A DNA stretch of 36,749 nucleotides, taken from the NCBI RefSeq assembly GCF_022836495.1, contig NZ_BQXM01000044.1, forward strand, positions 1-36,749. The letters run 5' to 3'. Positions within the stretch are counted from its first letter, which is position 1, and each line of letters begins with the position of its first letter. The notes below the pieces were generated by a model. It saw only the letters and a list, made by a program, of their open reading frames with translations. It made no database searches and had not been told where the DNA came from. This document shows, piece by piece, positions 1-5,367 of the stretch. The translations under genes and the position numbers were made by a program. Origin of the DNA: Desulforhabdus sp. TSK (lineage in GTDB: Bacteria; Desulfobacterota; Syntrophobacteria; Syntrophobacterales; Syntrophobacteraceae).

Positions 1-123
1 CACTTCAGAATGATTGGCATATATCCATTCCGGAAAAACCACGGAGTCCCTGCTGGTTCTGATAGCCGGCACCATGCTCATTCTTTCGTCCAATTGTTGA
101 TCCCACCTACACTTATTGAGAAG

Positions 124-412
124 TTACACCGACAGTAGGTAACGGTAGGAATAGACACGAGATTCTACGATGCCTCCAACCATTTGCTCTGTCAATTTTC
201 GGTAGAGCTCACCGGGATTGGCTTGAGCAAAAACGTGTCGTTCGGCTATTTTATAGCGCATAGCCAGTTCATCCATCGGGCGGCGCAAGCAAGTGTTCTT
301 CCCTATCCTGCCGTCCCTGGCGGTAGCCCATCGGCACTTCGGCTTCCGCAGCACCACCAAAGGCGTTGTCCGCTCCCTGTGCCTTGGGAGGAGTGGGCAA
401 AGGCAGGTTCAT
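124..412 (-). pseudogene. Frameshifted small gene, unknown function
   Basis: Two minus-strand frames abut here. The first (412 down to 269) starts with ATG and gives 47 residues rich in Pro, Gly and Gln, ending HLLAPPDG. The second (276 down to 124) gives 50 residues beginning MDELAMRYKIAERHVF. At the junction the minus strand reads GATGGATGA. Removing one GATG unit joins the frames as LLAPP-DELAMRY, so a 4-bp tandem duplication probably broke one gene of about 95 codons. I do not recognise the family. Nothing in the sequence excludes two overlapping genes, since ATG and TGA overlap at the junction, but the smooth repaired reading favours a pseudogene. Confidence 0.4.
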
Positions 413-784
413 CGCACGGCCGGGGGTAAGTGAGCCTTGGTCTATTTGGAAGGTAGTCGTACCCGTCGAGACCTCTGCCCTTGGTTCTCAGGAAGGAAGC
501 GGGGCAAGCCGGCAAGTTTTGGTCCCTGGTCTTTTGCAGGCAAGTCGTGCTGGCTCTCAATAAAGGTTTTTCCTGCAATCATGGGGGCTTGCCATTTATT
601 TAATCTCATAATGCATTCATGCAGCGGACGCGCAACCACGTGCTCTTTCAAAATCGGCGGTGATAAATGGAAGTCCGTACCAGCTCGGCCCGCCGCTGAT
701 TTGTAGCGTTAGCGCTTTTGATCCGACAACTCATCATGGTACAAACTGGAATACAGCATTAAAATATTCCTGAGGTAATCAGAT
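413..784. other. Intergenic stretch left of the hicB cassette
   Basis: This stretch of about 370 bases has no convincing gene. Short open frames on both strands show no recognisable motif. Its right part (about 606-714) resembles a degenerate attC site, listed separately. The last 70 bases form the leader of the HicB gene. Confidence 0.5.
606..714 (+). repeat. Possible degenerate attC site
   Basis: The right end carries GTTAGCG (708-714), which resembles an integron R' core box, preceded by CCGCTG (693-698). This can pair with CAGCGG (622-627) in the left arm, with one unpaired A just inside it. The left core box (near 606-612) is poorly conserved, so this rests on similarity of arrangement and on the better sites at 1303 and 2342. 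It may just be an intergenic inverted repeat. Confidence 0.35.
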
Positions 785-1000
785 ATGACCAAGCAATTCA
801 GTGTGATCATAGAACGTGACCGGGAAGGCTATTACGTAGCATCGGTCCCTTCTTTGCGGGGCTGTCACACTCAGGCAAAATCCCTCGATGAGCTTGTGGT
901 ACGCATAAGAGAGGCCATTGAGTTGTGCCTGGAAGTTGAAGGTAAGGATGTGGAGCCACTTGACTTCATCGGAGTGCAGCAAGTGAGTATCCCAGTATGA
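785..1000 (+). CDS. hicB: HicB-family antitoxin
   Basis: This 71-residue protein matches the short HicB antitoxin fold: a beta strand with an alternating charged start (FSVIIERDREGYYVASVP), the family turn LRGCHTQAKSLDEL, then an amphipathic helix (IREAIELCLE). In HicAB modules HicB binds and neutralises the HicA mRNA interferase and often represses its own operon. No separate C-terminal DNA-binding domain is visible, which is usual for the roughly 70-residue subtype. GAGG at 772-775 is a suitable ribosome site. The stop codon overlaps the ATG of the HicA frame, so the two are translationally coupled. The gene looks intact although its toxin does not. Family assignment is firm from sequence; function is by homology. 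Confidence 0.85.
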   Translation: MTKQFSVIIERDREGYYVASVPSLRGCHTQAKSLDELVVRIREAIELCLEVEGKDVEPLDFIGVQQVSIPV

Positions 1001-1104
1001 CAAAGCTGCCAGCCTTGACGGGTAACGCTCTGATTGCCGCACTGGCTAAAGCCGGATTTGAAGTCATCCGGGTCAAAGGAAGCCATCACTACGTGCGGCA
1101 TCCC
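997..1104 (+). pseudogene. hicA: HicA toxin, truncated by foreign DNA
   Basis: The first 36 or so residues are typical HicA: start MTKLPALTGNALIAALAKAG, then FEVIRVKGSHHYVRHP, which includes the conserved Gly-Ser-His-His of this small RNA-binding fold. HicA normally continues for 25-40 residues through another beta strand. Here the family resemblance stops after HP, where a GC-rich palindrome begins. The frame then runs with unrelated Arg/Ser-rich sequence to a stop at 1245. Known biology: HicA cleaves mRNA and tmRNA using this His. Inference: the truncated protein is probably inactive, leaving an orphan antitoxin. The break coincides with an apparent group II intron relic. Confidence 0.7.
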
Positions 1105-1240
1105 AGTCCCCACACCACCCGGCGTGCGGGTCCGCACCGGGCGGTTCCCAGAGCATGCCGAGCCTTAGCCGGGCGTTCAATCACCGCTCACAGTTCTTTG
1201 ACAAACCGCAAGGGATCACCGTGGAGGGTTAGGGCACGCC
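1105..1240 (-). mobile_element. Relic of a class C-like group II intron (3' part)
   Basis: Positions 1114-1145 form a GC-rich hairpin. Read on the minus strand it begins AACCGCCCGGTGCGG, has a short loop, and ends GCCGGGTGGTGTGGGG. This resembles domain V of bacterial class C group II introns, which often reads like GAACCGCC...GGTGGTGTG. The region to about 1240 would then be leftover domain IV sequence. No reverse transcriptase frame and no clear domain VI or 5' end is present, so only a fragment remains. It opposes the HicBA gene, the orientation described for class C-attC introns that insert in integron cassettes. Resemblance is from memory of the motif; the left edge is taken where HicA similarity ends and the right edge is a guess. 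Confidence 0.5.
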
Positions 1241-1302
1241 AATGAAATATTGCGTTTCTGTTGCGCAGAGGTACTGCTGGGCGTTCTTCTGGTTCGAGGC
1301 GG

Positions 1303-1392
1303 TGCTAATAAGTCCATCAATGCGGACAGCCAAAAGGTACGCTCCTTGGTCGCTACGCTTTCGGCTGCTGGTTATTATGGACGGCGTTAGCG
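1303..1392 (+). repeat. attC recombination site (integron cassette end)
   Basis: The site starts with a TGCTAAT core and ends with GTTAGCG (1386-1392). GTCCAT (1312-1317) pairs with ATGGAC (1377-1382). Inside the pairing one extra C in the left arm (after CCAT) has no partner, which puts a G outside the helix on the folded bottom strand, the hallmark used by integron integrase. The centre is a second palindrome, GCCAAAAG against CTTTCGGC. About 90 bases is within the usual attC range. The left core box is imperfect. Confidence 0.65.
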
Positions 1393-1415
1393 TACGACCG
1401 AAAAAGAAGGAGATT

Positions 1416-1649
1416 ATGCAACTTCCTGAGCTTACGAAAGAGTTCATTGCTCATTCCCGCATAATCGCAAAAGGTCGAGGAATACGAGACTTGAACAGGC
1501 TTCTTCAAGATTACGGCGGGAAGGCCTCGATGCGGACCAAAAAGAGTAGTCCGCCGGTTGAGATCAGCGGAGAGGTGTATGAGTATCACTGGTATGAGCA
1601 CCACGGAATCGGAAGGTTCGAGATAAAGATAAAAAAGGTGGGAGAATAA
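1416..1649 (+). CDS. Small hypothetical protein, first gene of a cassette pair
   Basis: The 77-residue product starts at ATG 1416 behind a good AAGGAG ribosome site (about 1406-1412). A longer frame from 1242 runs through the attC site and is rejected. The sequence (MQLPELTKEFIAHSRIIAKG, then a basic middle and a C-terminus with YEYHWYEHHGIGRFEIKIKK) has a His/Tyr-rich segment that could be catalytic, but I cannot assign a family. The next gene overlaps its stop (TAATG), indicating coupling. A tightly coupled pair of small genes in a cassette is often toxin-antitoxin or toxin-immunity; that is inference from context only. Confidence 0.6.
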   Translation: MQLPELTKEFIAHSRIIAKGRGIRDLNRLLQDYGGKASMRTKKSSPPVEISGEVYEYHWYEHHGIGRFEIKIKKVGE

Positions 1650-1975
1650 TGATCGTAAAATTGAAAGAAAAAAATCCTGACTAGCCGGATCTTACGCCGG
1701 ATCAACCGTATTTTGTCATTGGGATTGAAGCGGATGATTACCGGATATTAAATGATTCCGGCAAACCTTACCTTTACCCTTCGCATCTTTTTGAGGTCAT
1801 TGATCCGCGAGAGCCGAAAACCTGGATTACAGAGTACGGAGATGAAGGCGAACGTTATTCATATCCACCAGTACTGAATGAAGCTGGATTCTTTGAGGAC
1901 TATTTTGACGGCAAGGACGAGGCTCTTTCCAAATTTTGGCATGCTATAAATATACGACTTTCTCAGGCAGCCTGA
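1649..1975 (+). pseudogene. Amber-interrupted conserved small protein
   Basis: The reading frame starts at ATG 1649, overlapping the upstream stop, and runs 109 codons to TGA 1973-1975. Codon 12 is TAG (1682-1684). The sequence after it is clearly protein-like and acidic: PYFVIGIEADDYRILND, then PSHLFEVIDPREPKTWITEY, then FFEDYFDGKDEALSKFWHAI. With the TAG read as an amino acid the protein is about 108 residues and resembles small acidic proteins that accompany toxins, such as immunity proteins; that resemblance is an impression. No good restart codon lies just downstream. A simple nonsense mutation is the most likely explanation. Amber read-through (for instance pyrrolysine, known in some Desulfobacterota) is possible but unsupported here. 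Confidence 0.6.
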
Positions 1976-1997
1976 GCCAAGTCATAAAAACACAAGT

Positions 1998-2052
1998 CGC
2001 TAACATGTCGCTCCCGCGCCAGGCGGGTTATCCGCCGCTCCCGTTGGGCGAC
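1998..2052 (+). repeat. Possible attC site, degenerate
   Basis: CGCTAAC (1998-2004) at the left and GTTGGGC (2043-2049) at the right match the R'' and R' core boxes; the right one fits the G-TT-RRRY consensus exactly. GTCGC (2007-2011) can pair with GCGAC (2048-2052), and GGCGG/CCGCC makes an inner hairpin at 2022-2036. The two possible pairings are not mutually consistent, so the site may be decayed. Its place between two small genes fits a cassette boundary. Confidence 0.4.
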
Positions 2053-2116
2053 CCTGTCGTACACAGAGCAGAGAGTCTTATGCTTTGCTTATGGCTTGAG
2101 CTCTAGAGGATCGAGT

Positions 2117-2347
2117 ATGAGAGTCAAGTATTTCTCGGACACTGACACTGCGCTCGTCGAATTTGCCGAAAATCCGGTAGCCGAGACAAGAGAGATCGGA
2201 GAGAACATTTACGTCGACCTTGACAGGGATGGCAACTTGGTGAGCATGACGATTGAGCATGCGCGCAGCAACGCACAACTTCAAGAATTCTCGTATCAGG
2301 AAGTCCTGAGCCCATCACGTGATGCGAGGGCCGAACAAGGCGCTTAA
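2117..2347 (+). CDS. DUF2283 family protein
   Basis: The start is ATG 2117, chosen because AGAGGA (2105-2110) lies six bases upstream; earlier in-frame codons lack one. The 76-residue product opens MRVKYFSDTDTALVEFAENP and continues with ENIYVDLDRDGNLVSMTIEHA, the diagnostic DUF2283 pattern of short beta strands (YD..D.LYI... and D..G.I..IEI..A). DUF2283 proteins are small, of unknown function, and are common next to toxin-antitoxin genes and in mobile regions. The stop codon sits inside the left core box of the attC site that follows, typical of compact integron cassettes. Confidence 0.75.
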   Translation: MRVKYFSDTDTALVEFAENPVAETREIGENIYVDLDRDGNLVSMTIEHARSNAQLQEFSYQEVLSPSRDARAEQGA

Positions 2348-2416
2348 CCTGTCGAGCAACCGTACGAACGCTATTGGGACTCGAAAGTCCTTATGGCGGT
2401 TGCTCACAGGTTAGCT
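2342..2416 (+). repeat. attC recombination site, well preserved
   Basis: The left core box GCTTAAC (2342-2348) fits RYYYAAC exactly, and the right end is GTTAGCT (2410-2416). The long arms 2346-2362 and 2397-2412 are complementary over 16 pairs with a single unpaired C at 2353. Folded as the bottom strand this is an extrahelical G in the L box. A small inner hairpin GGACT-CGAA-AGTCC (2377-2390) closes the structure. Size (75 bases), boxes and bulge all match known attC sites. Confidence 0.75.
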
Positions 2417-2687
2417 TTATCGTTCACAATGGCCACTACTGTCTTATTCAGCATGCAGATCCAATCATCGAAGAAATCCGAAAAGTTCGTCACAAGATCG
2501 AATGAGAGTGTGAAGACGATCCCCGGAAGCTTTTTGAGCCTGGTCAGCAGGTACAGGAGAAATATCGCGATCGGCTCGTTCAGCGTAAGCCAGAGCCTTA
2601 GGAAAGAAAAGCCGGCAGTATAAAGCGCCAACCAAGGCAGAAAGGCGAAACAGCAACACGTGTCGCATTCATCAGCATCGTCTTCAT
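2404..2687 (-). pseudogene. Hydrophobic small protein gene, probably frameshifted
   Basis: On the minus strand a frame ending at 2404 encodes a strongly hydrophobic protein: FLPWLALYTAGFSFLRLWLT, then EPIAIFLLYLLTRLKKLPGI, then a C-terminal half with DLVTNFSDFFDDWICMLNKT. It has no good start in frame (only a TTG near 2631). An ATG at 2687 in a neighbouring frame gives MKTMLMNATRVAVSPF, which would join it through a one-base shift near 2645-2655. I read this as a decayed gene of about 90 codons for a small membrane or membrane-associated protein of unknown function. Its 3' end overlaps the attC right core, so it would be a reverse-oriented cassette gene, if real. Confidence 0.35.
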
Positions 2688-2801
2688 CTCACTGGCACGT
2701 GCCGCGGGCCGCTTGCGCCCGTCGTTCATGACGCCACTTGCACGTCGGCGTGAATGCGCGCAGGCTTTCATCCCTGCTCATCGGCCCATAGGAAACAATG
2801 A

Positions 2802-3263
2802 ATGGATGTCTTCCAAGAATTCAAAAGACTTGTATTGGAATTGCAAAAACAGGCGGTGAATTATGCGCTCGTTGGAGGGGTCGCGATGGCCTTTTACACC
2901 GAGCCACGATTTACCAGAGATATTGATCTCCTCGTTGACTCTGATGATTTCGAGAAGGCGAGAGGCATTCTGGAAAGGGATGGATATTTCGAATCAGCTT
3001 CGCCTTGGGCATTCCCTGAAGTGGCCATCGAACTGCACCGATTTTTAAAGGTTTCAGACGAAGAAGATGAAATGTTGATCGATATTCTCGTTGCCAAGGA
3101 TGAAGAGATAAGAAGTATAATCCACAATGCAGTGGAAGCGGAATCAGAGCAAGGAAAAATCATGATTGCGAATAGACGTGACCTGATCCGGCTCAAAAAG
3201 ACGAGGGACTCCAAGCAGGATCAGGCTGATATAGAGAAGCTTGAAGATGACAAAGATCGATAG
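2802..3263 (+). CDS. AbiEii-like nucleotidyltransferase
   Basis: The 153-residue protein has the minimal nucleotidyltransferase fold: VNYALVGGVAMAFYTEPRFT (about residues 19-38) gives the GG core motif, followed by RDIDLLVD with the paired metal-binding aspartates. A later acidic strand (DEMLIDILVA) can supply the third carboxylate. This matches short proteins related to the AbiEii/MNT groups, whose members act as toxins in toxin-antitoxin or abortive infection pairs by adding nucleotides to RNA or protein. Its own target is unknown. The end overlaps the next small frame (ATG 3247), as expected for a two-gene module. It sits just right of the cassette array, but no attC site follows it. Confidence 0.7.
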   Translation: MDVFQEFKRLVLELQKQAVNYALVGGVAMAFYTEPRFTRDIDLLVDSDDFEKARGILERDGYFESASPWAFPEVAIELHRFLKVSDEEDEMLIDILVAKDEEIRSIIHNAVEAESEQGKIMIANRRDLIRLKKTRDSKQDQADIEKLEDDKDR

Positions 3264-3471
3264 GGTTCTGAAAAAGCTCAGCGAGCTTTATGATTTCAAT
3301 CGAAAGCTCAAGGCATACAAATTGAGGGAAGCCAGGAGAGGCGTCAAGATTTGGCAAACCCAAATCACATCCCCCTGCCCCCCCTCAGGGGAGAATCCAA
3401 GCAGGTTTGACTCCCGGGAAGATGAATTTTTAGACAGCCTCTCTGACAGCTTCCAAAAGGACCACAAGAGC
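3247..3471 (+). CDS. Small partner of the nucleotidyltransferase, possibly truncated
   Basis: Starting at ATG 3247, inside the end of the nucleotidyltransferase gene, the frame reads MTKIDRVLKKLSELYDFNRK and then a basic helix (LKAYKLREARRG). These roughly 35 residues look like a genuine short helical protein. After that the sequence becomes low-quality (a C-rich stretch ITSPCPPSGENP) and the frame simply stays open into the acetyltransferase at 3472. Either the gene lost its natural stop, or the open junction is chance, or the two are translated as one fusion. I favour a truncated partner gene. Function is unknown; in such modules the small neighbour may regulate or neutralise the nucleotidyltransferase. 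Confidence 0.4.
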
Positions 3472-4053
3472 ATGAATTCTCAAATCACCATCAGGAACGA
3501 AACAGAAGCGGATGTGGACGCCATAACGCAAGTCACTGTTGCCGCGTTCAAGACTCTGGAAATCAGTCGTCACACGGAACAGTTCATCATTTCGGTATTG
3601 CGAGCCGCCAAAGCCCTTACGGTATCACTCGTCGCAGAATTGGACGGTCGCGTGGTGGGACATGTCGCCTTCTCTCCCGTGACCCTTTCGGACGGCACCC
3701 ACGACTGGTACGGCCTGGGGCCTGTTTCGGTGCTGCCGGATTACCAGCGCCGTGGCATTGGCAAAGCCCTCATACAGGAAGGCCTTTCACGTCTGAAAGA
3801 CCTGAACGCTCGAGGGTGCTGCCTGGTCGGCCATCCTGAATACTACAGGAAGTTGGGGTTCAAAAACATGCCGGGACTCGTATACGAGGGAGTCCCACCG
3901 GAGGTCTTCCTTTCGCTCTCTTTCGACGGGCAAACTCCCCAGGGCACCGTCACCTTCCACGAAGGATTCAATGCGGACGGCAAGGGCGGGGGTACAGGCG
4001 CCGAAGCGAGAGGGAGTGGGGCTTTGGAGGCTTTATCCAGTAAGGAGGTTTAA
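3472..4053 (+). CDS. GNAT N-acetyltransferase, YhbS type
   Basis: From ATG 3472 the 193-residue product has a standard GNAT domain. The N-terminal part starts ITIRNETEADVDAITQVT. Motif A is near residues 85-99: VSVLPDYQRRGIGKALI, where RRGIGKA binds the acetyl-CoA pyrophosphate. Motif B follows with VGHPEYYRKLGF, characteristic of the YhbS (COG3153) group. Members acetylate small molecules or protein amines; the substrate here cannot be told. The C-terminal 25 residues are Gly/Ala-rich and probably disordered. The SDR gene begins one base after the stop, so the two are co-transcribed. Upstream the same frame is open to 3241, raising the possibility of an N-terminal extension. Confidence 0.8.
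   Translation: MNSQITIRNETEADVDAITQVTVAAFKTLEISRHTEQFIISVLRAAKALTVSLVAELDGRVVGHVAFSPVTLSDGTHDWYGLGPVSVLPDYQRRGIGKALIQEGLSRLKDLNARGCCLVGHPEYYRKLGFKNMPGLVYEGVPPEVFLSLSFDGQTPQGTVTFHEGFNADGKGGGTGAEARGSGALEALSSKEV
4042..4048 (+). promoter_or_regulatory. Ribosome binding site deciding a TTG start
   Basis: AAGGAGG lies six bases before TTG 4055 and overlaps the end of the acetyltransferase gene. No ATG or GTG is suitably placed, so it fixes the SDR start at TTG and couples its translation to the upstream gene. Confidence 0.75.
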
Positions 4054-4054
4054 A

Positions 4055-4765
4055 TTGCGGCTGGCAATCATCACCGGCGGCTCGCGCGGTCTCGGAAGCG
4101 CTCTGTGCGACGTTTACCTCACCCAAGGTTGGACCGTTCTGGAGCTCTCGCGTACCGCACCCCATCCATTCAGCATTCCTGTCGATCTCTCGGACCCGAC
4201 GGCTTCGGCCGACACCTTTGCCCGCTCCCTGGAATCCATCGCCAGGGCAGACCTGTCCGAGATCGTTGCAATCGGGAATGCGGCGGTCCTTGGCCCCGTA
4301 GGCCCCGTCGAACATGCATCGGCAGACACGGTGACCCGGACCCTGAACGTCAACATCGTGTCGGCCATCCTGTTCGCCCGCGCCTTCGTGTCCTCGTTCC
4401 AGGAGGCCGCCTGCCCCAAAACCTTTGTCAACATCTCCAGCGGCGCTGCGGCAAAGGGCTATGCCGGCTGGTCCCTGTACTGCGCCTGCAAGGCGGCGCT
4501 GGAAAACTTCGTCCGCTCCATCGCCCTGGAACAGGACCTCCGCCCGCACCCTGTCCGCGCCATCAGCATCAATCCCGGCGTCATGGACACCGCCATGCAG
4601 ACGGCGGTCCGCGCAGCGAGCCCGGCTGATTTCCCCCAAGTGGACCGCTTCCTCCGCCTGCACCGCGAGGGACAGCTGGCAGCGCCGACCGCCGTTGCCT
4701 CCCGCATTGCCGATATCGTCGCGTCTCGACCGCAGCCGGGGGGCGTCTATTCCGTATGTTTGTAG
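4055..4765 (+). CDS. Short-chain dehydrogenase/reductase, benzil reductase-like
   Basis: The 236-residue product is a classical SDR. The NAD(P)-binding TGGSRGLG sits at residues 7-14, a GNAA variant of the NNAG motif follows near residue 75, and the catalytic set is Ser128/129, Tyr142 and Lys146 (YCACK). The spacing is canonical. Short length and the INPGVMDTAMQ segment fit the benzil reductase/sepiapterin reductase-like group, which reduces carbonyls with NADPH; the actual substrate is unknown. Start is TTG behind a perfect ribosome site. It is directly downstream of the GNAT gene, and the pair may act on a common small molecule (inference). Confidence 0.82.
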   Translation: MRLAIITGGSRGLGSALCDVYLTQGWTVLELSRTAPHPFSIPVDLSDPTASADTFARSLESIARADLSEIVAIGNAAVLGPVGPVEHASADTVTRTLNVNIVSAILFARAFVSSFQEAACPKTFVNISSGAAAKGYAGWSLYCACKAALENFVRSIALEQDLRPHPVRAISINPGVMDTAMQTAVRAASPADFPQVDRFLRLHREGQLAAPTAVASRIADIVASRPQPGGVYSVCL

Positions 4766-4817
4766 ACCTGATGCGAAACCCCTGCCGGAATGCTCACCCA
4801 TTCTCTGAGGAGTCGAG

Positions 4818-5303
4818 ATGCAACAAGAGATCAAAGAGAGCCTCGTGGAGGTCCTGCTGAGTGTAGCTCCCATCACCCTCGTGGTGGTCCTGCTGCAGGT
4901 GTCCCTCATTCACATGCCCACCGTCCTCTTCGCCCGGTTTTTGATCGGCGCGGTCCTGGTCATGGTTGGGCTGTTCCTTTTCCTGCAAGGGGTCAAGCTC
5001 GGGCTTTTTCCCATGGGCAGGATGATCGGCGCGCATCTCCCCCAGAAGGGCAGCCTGCCTTTCATTCTCTCTACCGCCTTCCTCCTGGGTTTTGTGGTGA
5101 CCATGGCGGACCCGAATGTCCGGGTCCTGGCCCATCAGGTGGACGTGGTCTCCCAAGGAGAGATCCACAAGCACCTGCTCATTCTCACCGTAGCTCTCGG
5201 AATGGCCATCTTTGTGTGCCTCGCCATGCTGACGGTCAACGGCTCGCAATTTCAGGAACTTTTTGTCTCCCTCCCGGCAGTTTTCATCACGGCGTTCCAT
5301 TAA
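4818..5303 (+). CDS. DUF1538 membrane protein, probably 3'-truncated
   Basis: The 161-residue product has about four membrane segments: VLLSVAPITLVVVLLQVSLI, FLIGAVLVMVGLFLFLQGV, FILSTAFLLGFVVTMADP and LLILTVALGMAIFVCLAML. The pattern including TMADPNVRVLAHQV is that of DUF1538 proteins, integral membrane proteins of unknown transport or sensing role. A full DUF1538 domain normally continues with more hydrophobic segments. After residue ~140 this one ends with NGSQFQELFVSLPAVFITAFH, which does not look like the family. I infer loss of the C-terminal part by a deletion or shift near 5240. A GAGG (about 4808-4811) precedes the start. Confidence 0.65.
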   Translation: MQQEIKESLVEVLLSVAPITLVVVLLQVSLIHMPTVLFARFLIGAVLVMVGLFLFLQGVKLGLFPMGRMIGAHLPQKGSLPFILSTAFLLGFVVTMADPNVRVLAHQVDVVSQGEIHKHLLILTVALGMAIFVCLAMLTVNGSQFQELFVSLPAVFITAFH

Positions 5304-5367
5304 ATTTAGAATGAGCGCTTGCAGCCATGAAGCGGAGCTCAATCGATTGGGAAAAATCCACCGCGAT

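Noticed and set aside
1242-1415. N-terminal extension of the 77-residue cassette protein
   Set aside because: It runs through the attC site and intron relic; the ribosome site before ATG 1416 gives the better start.
1649-1975. Pyrrolysine-containing protein as the main reading
   Set aside because: No pyl genes in the window and a single nonsense mutation in a cassette is simpler; kept only as an alternative.
3968-4909. 313-codon minus-strand frame
   Set aside because: Antisense to the SDR gene, which has a strong ribosome site and complete motifs.
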